The notes under the pieces: model-generated
The model's input: only the letters and a program-made list of their open reading frames with translations
The model's database searches: none
Told to the model about the DNA's origin: nothing
NCBI GenBank assembly: GCA_031425035.1
Contig: JANPIN010000024.1
Location: forward strand, 1-64,000
Direction of reading: 5' to 3'
DNA: 64,000 nucleotides
Origin: M3007 sp031425035
Lineage (GTDB): Bacteria > Bacteroidota > Bacteroidia > Chitinophagales > Saprospiraceae
Translations under genes and position numbers: made by a program
In this document: piece after piece, positions 34,343 through 43,058 of the stretch
Layout: every line of letters starts with the position of its first letter
Numbering within the stretch: position 1 is the stretch's first letter

Positions 34343-36196
34343 ATGCGCCATATTCTCAAACCTGCCCTGGTTTTTGCCTGTTTGTTACCCTTGCTTTTAA
34401 ATGCTCAAATCCAGCCGGGAAAATATCCGCCGCCCCGGGTGGAAGCGATTGATTTTAGTGATACAGCCCGCTGCCGCGAAAAAAGTCTGGAGCTGGGCCT
34501 GATGTTCGCTATGTTGCACTATCAGGGCGATCTCAGCCTGGATCAGGAGCGATTCGGCGGCGCTTATACCCCGGCGGGAGGTATTTTTCTGCGTAAACAC
34601 CTGATCCCGAACCTCGCCCTGCGCGCCAATGTGCTCGTCGGCCAGTTATCGGATACGGACCTCGCTTACCCGGAACGCGGCACCCGTTTTACAACCTCCG
34701 TCATGGAAGGTTCGTTGCAGGCGGAGTGGGATATTTTTGGTAAAAACCGTTTTCGCCGCCTGGATACGGTCGGTTATACGCTGGATCGCTACCAGCAGAT
34801 TGCGACGGTTAATACCTTCCGGCACCTGCTGCTGCCGTATGTTTTTGTCGGCGCCAGCGCACTCTCCACACAAGCCGATGCAGTTTTCAATGCAGCCTAT
34901 TCGGAAAGTGCCAACACGCAGGACAAGGTGGAACAGGACCGTCGCTATGGGAACATCCGAAAAACCAACTTAGGGCTGCTGTTTGGTGGCGGACTGGATT
35001 TGGATCTGGGCCGCAACTGGATGCTGGGCGCTGAACTGGGCCTGCACACCGCTTTTACGGACTACCTGGATGGGGTGAGTTTCTCCGGTAATCCCAAGAA
35101 ATATGACTGGTTCTGGGCGGGCGGCCTGCACCTGAGTTACCGGCTGGGCAAGAAAGACCGCGACGGCGATGGCATAGCGGATGCGAAAGACCGCTGTCCG
35201 GAAATTCCAGGACCGGGCCGGTCACTGGGTTGCCCCGATGCCGATCATGACGGTATTGCCGACCGCGACGATGAATGTCCGCACCGTAAAGGCATTCCCG
35301 CCCTGGGCGGTTGTCCGCTGAAGGATGCGGATAATGACAGCGTACCCGACGTGGATGATCTTTGCCCGAACGTAGCGGGTGTTGTGGCCCTGCGCGGTTG
35401 CCCCGATGCCGATGCCGACGGCGTGGAAGACCGGGCCGATGAATGCCCGAAAGTGGCCGGTTTGATCAAGTTTCACGGCTGCCCGGATACGGACAATGAC
35501 GATATCGAAGATCGCCAGGATTCCTGCGCCACCCTGGCCGGCCCGGCACTTTTCCACGGCTGCCCGGACACAGATAATGACGGCGTGGAAGACCGCTTTG
35601 ATGCCTGTCCCAAAGATTCGGGGGCGGTGGTCTTTTACAAAGGCTGTCCCGTGCGCGATACCGACGGCGACGGTCTGGAAGATAAATTTGACGAATGCCC
35701 CGCCCTGGCCGGCACACCCCAGCACCATGGCTGCCCCGACCGCGATAACGACGGCGTGGAAGACCGCCGGGACGTATGCCCCAGTGTAGCGGGTAAAGTG
35801 GAAAATCGCGGTTGTCCGCCGATAGAAAAGAAGGATAAGCAGAAGCTGGAACTGGCCGTCAAAGCGGTGAAATTTGAAACCGGCAAGGCCGTATTAAAGT
35901 CGGAATCCAGCAAGATCCTGAATGATATAGCCGGGATCATGGTCAAATACGCCGGCTATAACCTGCGTATTTCCGGCCACACGGATAACCAGGGCGATGA
36001 TGCTGCCAACCAGTTGCTTTCTGAAAAACGCGCCCAGGCCTGTGCGGACTTTTTAACGGAGAAAGGCGTGGATAAGCAACGTTTACTACCGGCTGGTTTT
36101 GGCGAAACGAAACCGGTTGTCAGTAATAAAACCACAGCGGGCAGAACGAGTAACCGGCGGGTGGAGTTTGAGTTGGTGTTTCCGGAGGAGAAGTAG
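34343..36196 (+). CDS. OmpA-family outer-membrane protein with thrombospondin type 3 repeats
   Basis: A 617-residue outer-membrane protein. After a signal peptide (ILKPALVFACLLPLLLNAQ) come a beta-barrel of about 240 residues, eight tandem thrombospondin type 3 calcium-binding repeats of about 26 residues (pattern DxDNDGVEDRxDxCP...GC, about residues 272-490), and an OmpA domain that binds peptidoglycan (FETGKAVLKSESSKILNDIA, ISGHTDNQGDD, NRRVEFELVF). It joins barrel and cell wall and is probably stabilised by Ca2+. Such proteins are abundant structural porin-like OMPs in Bacteroidota. Confidence 0.9.
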   Translation: MRHILKPALVFACLLPLLLNAQIQPGKYPPPRVEAIDFSDTARCREKSLELGLMFAMLHYQGDLSLDQERFGGAYTPAGGIFLRKHLIPNLALRANVLVGQLSDTDLAYPERGTRFTTSVMEGSLQAEWDIFGKNRFRRLDTVGYTLDRYQQIATVNTFRHLLLPYVFVGASALSTQADAVFNAAYSESANTQDKVEQDRRYGNIRKTNLGLLFGGGLDLDLGRNWMLGAELGLHTAFTDYLDGVSFSGNPKKYDWFWAGGLHLSYRLGKKDRDGDGIADAKDRCPEIPGPGRSLGCPDADHDGIADRDDECPHRKGIPALGGCPLKDADNDSVPDVDDLCPNVAGVVALRGCPDADADGVEDRADECPKVAGLIKFHGCPDTDNDDIEDRQDSCATLAGPALFHGCPDTDNDGVEDRFDACPKDSGAVVFYKGCPVRDTDGDGLEDKFDECPALAGTPQHHGCPDRDNDGVEDRRDVCPSVAGKVENRGCPPIEKKDKQKLELAVKAVKFETGKAVLKSESSKILNDIAGIMVKYAGYNLRISGHTDNQGDDAANQLLSEKRAQACADFLTEKGVDKQRLLPAGFGETKPVVSNKTTAGRTSNRRVEFELVFPEEK

Positions 36197-36207
36197 AAAA
36201 AATCCCC

Positions 36208-36723
36208 CTAAAACCCAATCTTCCGCTTCGTCGTCACCGTCTCATTCTTCAACGCCGCCATCCGAATCGCCGTCACCGCCGCTTCCACGCCTTTGTTACC
36301 ATGTACGCCGCCCGCGCGATCCTGCGCCTGCTGTTCATTATCGGGGGTCAGTACGCCAAATATAAAGGGCCGACCGGTGGCCACGCTCATGTTCATCAGT
36401 CCCAGTGCGACGGCCTGGTTGATGTAGTCGTGGTGGTTGGTTTCGCCGCGAATGACGCAACCCAGGCAGATCACCGCGTCGGGCGTATGGCGACTGCTCA
36501 ACAGCCGCGCGCCGCTGGGCAATTCGAAAGCGCCGGGTACCTGCAGCGTGTAAATATTTTCTTCGGGCACGCCATGCCGGATCAGCGTATCGTAACAGCC
36601 CACGTACAGGGCATGGGTAATAGCAGCATTCCACTCCGAAACGACGATGCCGAAGCGCAGCCCGGCTGCATTCGGAATAGTGGTTTCATCGTAGTCTGAT
36701 AAGTTCTTGAGCGCGCTGGCCAT
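36208..36723 (-). CDS. ribH: 6,7-dimethyl-8-ribityllumazine synthase
   Basis: Catalyses the penultimate riboflavin step, joining the ribitylamino-pyrimidine to 3,4-dihydroxybutanone phosphate. The 171-residue product shows the substrate motifs RFGIVVSEWN, VPGAFELPSGARLL, VICLGCVIRGETNHHDYI (catalytic His) and FGVLTPDNEQQAQDRAGG. It carries an N-terminal extension of about 20 residues and a basic tail (TTKRKIGF). Other rib genes are not in the window. It converges with the TSP3 gene (11 nt between stops). Confidence 0.95.
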   Translation of the reverse strand: MASALKNLSDYDETTIPNAAGLRFGIVVSEWNAAITHALYVGCYDTLIRHGVPEENIYTLQVPGAFELPSGARLLSSRHTPDAVICLGCVIRGETNHHDYINQAVALGLMNMSVATGRPFIFGVLTPDNEQQAQDRAGGVHGNKGVEAAVTAIRMAALKNETVTTKRKIGF

Positions 36724-36768
36724 GGTGGAAGAGAGTTAAAATTGTGGAGGGAGGAAGTGGGTAAGATA

Positions 36769-36957
36769 GGGGGCAGGAGGCAGGAGGCAGGAGGCAGGGG
36801 GCAGGGGGCAGGGGACAGGAGGCAGGGAGCAGGGGGCAGGGGGCAGGGGGCAGGAGGCAGGGAGCAGGAGGCAGGGGTATATCCTGATGAATGCTTGCTT
36901 TTCCTAAGTTATTCCCCTTTTTTTTCCTTCTTCCTGCCTCCTAACCCCTGCCCCCTC
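36769..36957. repeat. Purine heptamer array (GGCAGGR) with inverted short right arm
   Basis: 36769-36876 is about 15 tandem copies of a heptamer, variants CAGGAGG, CAGGGGG and CAGGGAG. After about 55 unrelated bases, 36931-36957 carries the reverse complement (CCTGCCTCCTAACCCCTGCC). The same word type occurs at 9336. It fills the gap between ribH and the lipoprotein gene; no coding potential is seen. Confidence 0.75.
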
Positions 36958-36964
36958 TAAACTA

Positions 36965-37867
36965 TCATTTCTTACCCGGAGCTTCGGGTTTGCCGGCAGG
37001 TTGTGGTGCTCCGGGCTCGGCTTTTTTGACGGCGCCCGGCTTTTGATCCGAACTGGTGGCGATTTCTTTGCGCAGGAATTTAAAAGCGGCGCCCTGTACC
37101 GAGTAACCACCTACTGCATTGGGCGTAGCATCGACCAGGTTCAGCAAGGAAAGGGTATCATTTTTCGCGCTGTATTGGAAACCGTAGATCTTGGCCGAGC
37201 CTTCCTGTTTAGAATGCGAAAGCCGTACTATATCCATTTCATTGCCCATAAGGAAACAATCGCCGCCGGTACAGACTTGGTAGCGATCAAATTCCTTCCA
37301 GCCCTGAATATAACCGCCGGGCGTAAACATCACTTTTTCTCCGGATCCCTTGGTCAGCAGTGCAAAAGTGCCGCTAAACAGGTTGTGATTCAGTGCCGTT
37401 ATGAAGGCCATGTAACCATCGCGGGCTCCCGCTTTCGATTTGATGAACTTGTCCATCTTACCGCCCTGACCGCTGGTATTATCGAACATGGTAATGGTTT
37501 GCTCCCCCTGGGAATCATACACCAGGAAAACAGATTTACCGGGAGCGGCATTTTGCAGTTCAATGGTGTCCTGGGTGATTTTTACGGGCAATTTCCAGGT
37601 TTTACTGCCATCATAACAAATAGCGCTATCCGGCTGGGCAGGAATGAATTCGATGGCCAGGGCATACGGCCGGTGGGCATTGTTTTCCGCCTGCAGCACA
37701 GAACCATACTGGTTAGCGCGCGCGCAAAAATCCATGGCGATCCACTGTCCGCCCAGGTTATTGGGGTTCGCCGGCAAATTGCCCGTAGCGGAGTTGCCCG
37801 CGTCTTGTTTACAGGAAGAAAAAAGGGCCGTCAGACAGGTCAGGGCCAGGAGGAATCGAGTATACAT
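36965..37867 (-). CDS. Lipoprotein of unknown function
   Basis: A 300-residue lipoprotein (signal MYTRFLLALTCLTALFSSC, lipid Cys19). I recognise no family. The mature part is rich in beta strands and small polar residues (GGQWIAMDFCARANQYGSVLQ, QDTIELQNAAPGKSVFLVYD), with a few cysteines (VCTGGDCFLMGN). The last 30 residues are a Pro/Ala/Lys-rich tail (KPGAVKKAEPGAPQPAGKPE), probably unstructured. Word repeats flank it on both sides, so it is likely transcribed alone. Confidence 0.7.
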   Translation of the reverse strand: MYTRFLLALTCLTALFSSCKQDAGNSATGNLPANPNNLGGQWIAMDFCARANQYGSVLQAENNAHRPYALAIEFIPAQPDSAICYDGSKTWKLPVKITQDTIELQNAAPGKSVFLVYDSQGEQTITMFDNTSGQGGKMDKFIKSKAGARDGYMAFITALNHNLFSGTFALLTKGSGEKVMFTPGGYIQGWKEFDRYQVCTGGDCFLMGNEMDIVRLSHSKQEGSAKIYGFQYSAKNDTLSLLNLVDATPNAVGGYSVQGAAFKFLRKEIATSSDQKPGAVKKAEPGAPQPAGKPEAPGKK

Positions 37868-37907
37868 TGTGTTGGATAAAAAGTTAGAAATCAGGATGAA
37901 GGTGGAG

Positions 37908-38021
37908 GTTGATGAGGGGGTTGATAAGGTTGATAAGGTTGATAAGGTTGATAAGGTTGATAAGGTTGATAAAAGTCCCGGGTGCTTATTATCAACCTCA
38001 TAAACCTTATCAACCTTATTT
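37908..38021. repeat. Nonamer TTGATAAGG array with inverted right arm
   Basis: TTGATAAGG is repeated six times without change (37921-37970), preceded by GGTTGATGAGG. After about 17 bases, 37988-38021 carries complementary units (TTATCAACC, AACCTTATCAACC). The right arm includes the stop codon of the LysM gene at 38016. The array is perfectly periodic, without spacers, so it is not a CRISPR. Confidence 0.75.
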
Positions 38022-38867
38022 CAGGTATTTCAATTTCACAAAGAACTTGGGGTCTTTAGCGCCGATTTTACGGGCGGCTTCCGGAGATAGTACAATTTCA
38101 ATATTGGGTTTGTAACCGGCGGGTATTCGGCCGATCACCTTGACGTACACGGTCGCGTTATACATCGGATTGGTTACGGCAATGATGGTGCCAACCGCCG
38201 CTTCGCGGTGCAGCCCGTATAAATCACCTTTTTCCTTGCTGTCACGCTGCCAGAAGCACACGCCTTGCGAATCCACTTCTTTACGTTTCTTTTTATCCTC
38301 TTCGTAGCGCTCGCGCAGCGCATTGGACAGCGAGTATTTTTTTACCGGCCGCCAGCTCACTGGCACCCCACTGGTTGGCAACCAACCCACCAGCAGCAAT
38401 TGGCCGGGATGTATGTTATTGTCTTTCAAATGATTGTGCTTTAAAACGCTGTCCACCGGCATTTCAAAATAGCGCTTGCTGATCTGAAACAGGTTATCAT
38501 GTTCCTGCACGACATAGTAAATTGGCGTGCAGGCGGCGGCCAGGTACTTTTCATTTTTAAAACGTATGATGGCGCGGTTGGGCACGGGAATCGTGACCCG
38601 GGAACCGATGCGTAAAGTAGGATCGTTGCGAAAAACGGGGTTATTATCGTATAGTTCGCCGAGACTGAGACCGTAGTACTTAGTCAGGGCATACAGGGTT
38701 TGTTTGGGTTTAACCGGGTGGCCGATGAATTTCTTGCCATCTTTTACCGTGAGCATCAACGAATCCTTAGGCGTCAGCAGTACCAGCGGTTTTTCTTCGG
38801 TCTGGGCAAACGTGCTGGCTGGCAACAAAAATAAAACCAGGCTGAAAAAAGGCATGATCTGACGCAT
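38016..38867 (-). CDS. LysM-domain protein with RlpA-like C-terminal domain
   Basis: A 283-residue exported protein (signal MPFFSLVLFLLPASTFAQ). It has two LysM peptidoglycan-binding modules (about 50-100 with KQTLYALTKYYGLSLGELYDNN, and about 135-180 with VVQEHDNLFQISKRYFEMPVD). A C-terminal domain resembles the RlpA double-psi beta-barrel (DLYGLHREAAVGTIIAVTNPMYNATVYVKVIGRIP). It probably binds or trims cell-wall glycan; catalytic residues are not certain. ATG 38867 begins the signal peptide; the open frame runs on upstream to 38948 without homology. Confidence 0.83.
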   Translation of the reverse strand: MRQIMPFFSLVLFLLPASTFAQTEEKPLVLLTPKDSLMLTVKDGKKFIGHPVKPKQTLYALTKYYGLSLGELYDNNPVFRNDPTLRIGSRVTIPVPNRAIIRFKNEKYLAAACTPIYYVVQEHDNLFQISKRYFEMPVDSVLKHNHLKDNNIHPGQLLLVGWLPTSGVPVSWRPVKKYSLSNALRERYEEDKKKRKEVDSQGVCFWQRDSKEKGDLYGLHREAAVGTIIAVTNPMYNATVYVKVIGRIPAGYKPNIEIVLSPEAARKIGAKDPKFFVKLKYLK

Positions 38868-38897
38868 AGTGCTGGGTTTCTTTGAATCTTTCGGCGG

Positions 38898-38905
38898 CGA
38901 AAGTA
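38898..38905 (-). promoter_or_regulatory. TACTTTCG -7 box before the LysM gene
   Basis: Minus-strand TACTTTCG, one base off TAnnTTTG (TTCG form as before metH), 30 nt upstream of ATG 38867. It falls inside the longer frame, supporting the downstream start. Confidence 0.4.
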
Positions 38906-38999
38906 AGGAGACATCGGCCATTTGGCACCTTGAACCGGTGAAAATCAAGGGAAACAGCCGCTCCTGAACGTCTTTCCGTTCACTTTCATTTCATAACCT

Positions 39000-39728
39000 A
39001 TGATTCTGGCCGTTATTCCCGCCCGTTACGCCTCCACCCGCTTCCCCGGCAAACCACTGGTGGAAATTCAAGGAAAAACCATGATCCAGCGGGTTTGGGA
39101 ACAAGTCGCCCAAAGCCGGTCCGTCGATGTGGCCGTGGTGGCGGCCGACGATGAGCGCATTGCCGCCCACGTGGAGGCTTTCGGCGGTCAGGTGCTGCGG
39201 ACCCGCCCCGACCATCCCAGCGGCACCGATCGCTGCGCCGAAGTGGCCCGGCTCTATCCGCAGGCGGATTTTGTGCTCAATATTCAGGGCGACGAACCGT
39301 TCGTACAACCGCAACAAATTGATTTACTGGCCTATACCCTCAGCAGCGACCCGGCATTCGCCATTGCGACGCTGGCTAAACGCATCGAAGACCCCGCCCT
39401 GTTGTTCAACCCCAACGTGGTCAAAGCGGTCTTTGCAGAAAACGGGCGGGCCATCTATTTCAGCCGCCATCCCATTCCTTTCCTGCGCGGTCACGAGCCG
39501 GAAGATTGGTTGAGCCTACAGCCTTATTTTAAACACATTGGCCTCTACGGTTTTCGTCGGGAGGTGCTGGAACGGATCGCCGGCCTGTCCCCTACCCCGC
39601 TGGAACTGGCCGAATCGCTGGAACAATTGCGCTGGCTGGAACACGGCCTGCCGATCCGCGTCGGACAAACCGACTGGGAAACGATCGGCATCGATACGCC
39701 GGAAGATTTACTGAAAATTGGGGTTTGA
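39000..39728 (+). CDS. kdsB: 3-deoxy-manno-octulosonate cytidylyltransferase
   Basis: Activates Kdo as CMP-Kdo for the lipopolysaccharide inner core. The 242-residue product has the nucleotidyltransferase start MILAVIPARYASTRFPGKPL, the metal/nucleotide segments VLNIQGDEPFV and HPSGTDRCAEV, and IGLYGFRREVLERI with the C-terminal TDWETIGIDTPEDL, all typical of KdsB. No other Kdo gene is adjacent; the gene is divergent from the LysM gene and transcribed alone. Confidence 0.95.
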   Translation: MILAVIPARYASTRFPGKPLVEIQGKTMIQRVWEQVAQSRSVDVAVVAADDERIAAHVEAFGGQVLRTRPDHPSGTDRCAEVARLYPQADFVLNIQGDEPFVQPQQIDLLAYTLSSDPAFAIATLAKRIEDPALLFNPNVVKAVFAENGRAIYFSRHPIPFLRGHEPEDWLSLQPYFKHIGLYGFRREVLERIAGLSPTPLELAESLEQLRWLEHGLPIRVGQTDWETIGIDTPEDLLKIGV

Positions 39729-39745
39729 CCCTTGAGCGGCTCTCA

Positions 39746-39772
39746 GGTGATCATACATACTAAGCAGGATGG
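39746..39772. repeat. Truncated head of the palindromic repeat family
   Basis: TGATCATACATACTAAGCAGGATGG matches the first 25 or so bases of the copies at 9403 and 11944 (TGATCAxGCACA...GGATGG) but lacks the GGTAACGCGGAT palindrome that should follow. It lies between the kdsB and channel stop codons. This is a partial copy or a shared insertion-site sequence. Confidence 0.4.
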
Positions 39773-39785
39773 CTCTCTACACCAA

Positions 39786-40736
39786 TTATACCGGGGGCGG
39801 CAAAAGATCAAACTCGCCGATCTGGCCGTTCATCACCAGCGCCATGCCCCGCTGATTCCGTCCGATCACGGGGCGGAAACGGGCGTTCCAGACAACCTCG
39901 TTGGCCACGTACGAACGCCGGGCATGCACCAGTTGCTGATCGGTTTCATCGATGCCTTTGACCAGGATCAGGAACTCGGCATTGGATTCCAGCAGGTCTT
40001 TTTCCGTAAAACCATACAGCGGACTTTGCTCATTGAAGGCGTGCACGATGGTCCAGGACATGGAGAAAAACGTCACTTTGGAAAATTCGAGGGGCAGCGG
40101 AAAAAACCGGCGGACCAGATTGCCATCATCATCCGGCTGATTAATTGCGACCAGCATCTGCACCTCCGTTTCCAGCAGCTCACTCCGGCGCACATTGCCC
40201 ATCCGGAACATAAACGCCTGGCCGTTCTGATACGGGCTGACCAGCATGTTTTCACTAAAAACGATTTTGGCCAGCGGGCGGGAAAAACGGCCGTAGAGAA
40301 TACCGGAGATGAGCGCAAAAGCCAGTAGACCGGTGAACGACTCCAGGGCGGACAACAAATTCGCGACCAGGCCGATCGGGTTCACCCGCCCATAACCGAC
40401 CGTAGTCAAGGTCTGCGTACTGAAAAAGTAGGCTTCCAGGTACTCATGGTACATATCCCCGACCGATACGCCCTGCAAACCATGTTCGCCCAAGGCGCAA
40501 TAGGCCAGGGCAAAAAGGGCGTTGAGCAGCAAATAAGCCACGAAAATGAGCAGAAAGAAATACCGCCAGGGCATGGTAATCAGGTGGTAATAGGTATTAT
40601 CCCAGGGTGTCACCGTTTCTCTTTCCACGTTGAAAGAACCATCGGCATTCATCATCCGGCCGCCCGAAATGATGTTTTTGCCGAAACCCAGTTCTACGGA
40701 CTGTTGACGATTGGATATGTAGCGCAGCAAGGCCAT
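39786..40736 (-). CDS. Inward-rectifier potassium channel (KirBac type)
   Basis: A 316-residue inner-membrane channel. Two transmembrane helices (about 58-82 and 123-147) flank a pore helix and the K+ selectivity filter TVGYG at 112-116. The cytoplasmic C-terminal half has the Kir immunoglobulin-like fold (GNVRRSELLETEVQMLVAI, FSMSWTIVHAFNEQSPLYGF). It would form a tetrameric K+ channel gated by ligand or lipid. The gene is convergent with kdsB and divergent from the cryptochrome gene. Confidence 0.9.
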   Translation of the reverse strand: MALLRYISNRQQSVELGFGKNIISGGRMMNADGSFNVERETVTPWDNTYYHLITMPWRYFFLLIFVAYLLLNALFALAYCALGEHGLQGVSVGDMYHEYLEAYFFSTQTLTTVGYGRVNPIGLVANLLSALESFTGLLAFALISGILYGRFSRPLAKIVFSENMLVSPYQNGQAFMFRMGNVRRSELLETEVQMLVAINQPDDDGNLVRRFFPLPLEFSKVTFFSMSWTIVHAFNEQSPLYGFTEKDLLESNAEFLILVKGIDETDQQLVHARRSYVANEVVWNARFRPVIGRNQRGMALVMNGQIGEFDLLPPPV

Positions 40737-40828
40737 CTTTTCGCGTTTTAATTAGAAATTTATAGAAAAAACAGGGGGAAATTTAGTGTTTGGCCAAACA
40801 ATAGCCCCTAATAAAAGTTGTACGCTCT

Positions 40829-42253
40829 ATGAAACAACGCGCTATTGTTTGGATACGCCAGGACCTGCGTTTACACGATAATGAGGCCATCAGCACTGCC
40901 CTCCGGATGGCGGAAGAGGTAATTCCCGTCTACGTTTTCGATGAACGGGTCTTTATGGGAACTTCCCGTTTCGGCTGCCCTAAAACCGGGAAGTACCGGG
41001 CCCAGTTCATCATCGAAAGCGTGGCCGATTTACGGAAAAACCTGCGCGCCCTGGGCAGCGACCTCATCGTGCGGGTAGGACTTCCCGAACAGATCCTGGC
41101 CCAGATGTGTCACGAGCTCAAGCCCTCCTGGGTGCTTTGCAACCGGGAACGGACGCAGGAAGAGGTGCTGGTACAAGACGCCCTGGAGCAGAAACTCTGG
41201 ACAAACGGCGTCGAACTGCTCTATACGCGGGGCAAAATGCTGTACCATACCCAGGATTTGCCGGTTCCGGTGCACCATACGCCCGATATATTCACGCAGT
41301 TTCGCAAGGATAACGAACATATTACGCCCATTCGTCCGCCCTTACCCGTACCGACTTCCATGCCGCCGGTGACCTGCATCGAGGATCACGGCGACATGCC
41401 CCAGCTCGCTGATTTTGGCCATCCGCCGATTGTACCGGACCCACGGGCAGGGCTGCCTGTTTGCGGCGGGGAAACGGCAGGTCTGGCGCGGCTGCACTAC
41501 TATTTATGGGAGACCGATCTGATCAAAACTTATAAAGAAACGCGGAATGGTTTGCTCGGCGGTGATTTCTCCTCGCGTTTTTCCGCCTGGCTGGCGCAAG
41601 GTTGCCTGTCGCCGAAAACGGTGTATGAGCAACTGAAAAAGTATGAGCAGGAACGGGGCGCTAATGAAAGCACCTACTGGCTGTTTTTTGAACTGCTTTG
41701 GCGTGATTTCTTTCGGTTGCTGGGTAAAAAATACGGCAACCGCATTTTCCTGCGGGGCGGTATTCAGAATAAGCCGAACAAACAACTGAAGAATAATTAC
41801 GAGTTATTCCAGCTCTGGGCGGCGGGACAAACCGGCGTGCCGTTCATCGACGCCAATATGCGGGAAATGAATGCCACCGGTTTTATGAGCAACCGCGGTC
41901 GCCAAAACGTCGCTTCTTTCCTGGTCAAAGACCTGAAAGTGAACTGGCAAATGGGCGCCGAATACTTTGAAAGCCTGCTGATCGACTATGACCCCACCAG
42001 CAACTGGGGCAACTGGAACTACGTGGCCGGCGTAGGCAGTGATCCGCGCGAAGATCGTTACTTCAACATCCTGACCCAGGCCAAAAACTATGATCCCCAC
42101 GGCGACTATGTGCGCCACTGGTGCCCGGAACTACAAAACGTACCGGTAGATAAAATACACCGCCCCGATCTGCTGAGTCCGGCCGACCGCACGGACTTCC
42201 AGGTCAACGGTTACCCGAAACCGATGGTACGGATCGAGAAGTGGGCAAATTAA
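40829..42253 (+). CDS. DASH-family cryptochrome / photolyase
   Basis: A 474-residue flavoprotein of the photolyase/cryptochrome superfamily. It has the N-terminal alpha/beta antenna domain (AIVWIRQDLRLHDNEAI) and the FAD-binding domain with FSSRFSAWLAQGCLSP, DANMREMNATGFMSNRGRQNVASF and DYDPTSNWGNWNYVAGVGSD. The latter closely follow the CRY-DASH subgroup. Members repair cyclobutane pyrimidine dimers, mainly in single-stranded DNA, using blue light. The tryptophans needed for electron transfer appear present. It is divergent from the channel gene with a 92-base shared promoter region. Confidence 0.92.
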   Translation: MKQRAIVWIRQDLRLHDNEAISTALRMAEEVIPVYVFDERVFMGTSRFGCPKTGKYRAQFIIESVADLRKNLRALGSDLIVRVGLPEQILAQMCHELKPSWVLCNRERTQEEVLVQDALEQKLWTNGVELLYTRGKMLYHTQDLPVPVHHTPDIFTQFRKDNEHITPIRPPLPVPTSMPPVTCIEDHGDMPQLADFGHPPIVPDPRAGLPVCGGETAGLARLHYYLWETDLIKTYKETRNGLLGGDFSSRFSAWLAQGCLSPKTVYEQLKKYEQERGANESTYWLFFELLWRDFFRLLGKKYGNRIFLRGGIQNKPNKQLKNNYELFQLWAAGQTGVPFIDANMREMNATGFMSNRGRQNVASFLVKDLKVNWQMGAEYFESLLIDYDPTSNWGNWNYVAGVGSDPREDRYFNILTQAKNYDPHGDYVRHWCPELQNVPVDKIHRPDLLSPADRTDFQVNGYPKPMVRIEKWAN

Positions 42254-42395
42254 GCGCGGGCCATATTCCAGCCTGAGCCAGGTCCACTCAATCAATCAAA
42301 GGCTGCGTTCAAACACGGCGAAGTAGCGCCCACACAGTGCGGGTTTTGGCCGAAATTTATCCGCTTAAGTTGCCCTAAATTAAAACTTAAGCAAC

Positions 42396-43058
42396 ATGAA
42401 AAACGGTACCTTAATTCTTGCCTTCCTGTTCTACGCCCTTGCAGGTAACGCCCAGCCGAGTAGCACGCTTTTAACCGGAAAAGTTGTCAGTGAAACTGGG
42501 GAGCCTTTAGCAGGGGTTACCATTTACTTGAAAAACCAGTCTGCCGGCACACGCAGTAACATGGATGGCTCCTTCCAACTAAAGATATCGGAGCCGGATG
42601 TAGTAATATTTACTTATACAGGTTGGGCTATATGTGCGTATACTTTACCGGAAATTGAACTGGAATTTAACAATATAATTGTGCTGACTGAGTCTGGCCT
42701 GGTCATACCGGAGACGGTCATTACGGCCAAAAAATATAATAGAAATCCCGTAGGATGTACGTGTTGCTGTTTTATAACATGCCCAGAAAAGAACTTACCC
42801 ATCACTATTACCCTGGCCGCCCGTGAATGGTCATACGCTCCCAATCCTACCCGGGATGCCGTGGTAATACAAACACCGGAAGCGGCTGGTAACATTCTAA
42901 TTTATGCTATGAATGGCAGCGCAGTTACCCGAGTTAATGTAACGGAAGCGGCAACGCGCGTCGAATTAGCCGCTTATGCTGCGGGTATTTATTTGATGTA
43001 TTTTGAAAATGCCGGTGTAGCGCAAAGTATTGGTAAAGTGGTGCTGGTTAACAACTAG
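42396..43058 (+). CDS. Secreted protein with carboxypeptidase-regulatory-like domain, Cys cluster and T9SS sorting domain
   Basis: A 220-residue exported protein (signal MKNGTLILAFLFYALAGNAQ). Residues about 25-105 form a carboxypeptidase-regulatory-like (CarbopepD_reg_2) domain (LTGKVVSETGEPLAGVTIYLKN). Residues about 118-132 hold a cysteine cluster (GCTCCCFITCPEK). The last 75 residues are a T9SS type A sorting domain (APNPTRDAVVIQTPE, IYAMNGSAV, GIYLMYF). The three-part layout in so short a protein is unusual. The clustered cysteines suggest disulfides or a metal site. It is more AT-rich than its neighbours. Its stop overlaps the stop of the convergent DUF5522 gene. Confidence 0.75.
   Translation: MKNGTLILAFLFYALAGNAQPSSTLLTGKVVSETGEPLAGVTIYLKNQSAGTRSNMDGSFQLKISEPDVVIFTYTGWAICAYTLPEIELEFNNIIVLTESGLVIPETVITAKKYNRNPVGCTCCCFITCPEKNLPITITLAAREWSYAPNPTRDAVVIQTPEAAGNILIYAMNGSAVTRVNVTEAATRVELAAYAAGIYLMYFENAGVAQSIGKVVLVNN

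Noticed and set aside
37908..38021. CRISPR array
   Set aside because: Repeats are 9 bases, directly adjacent and without spacers, and no cas genes are present.
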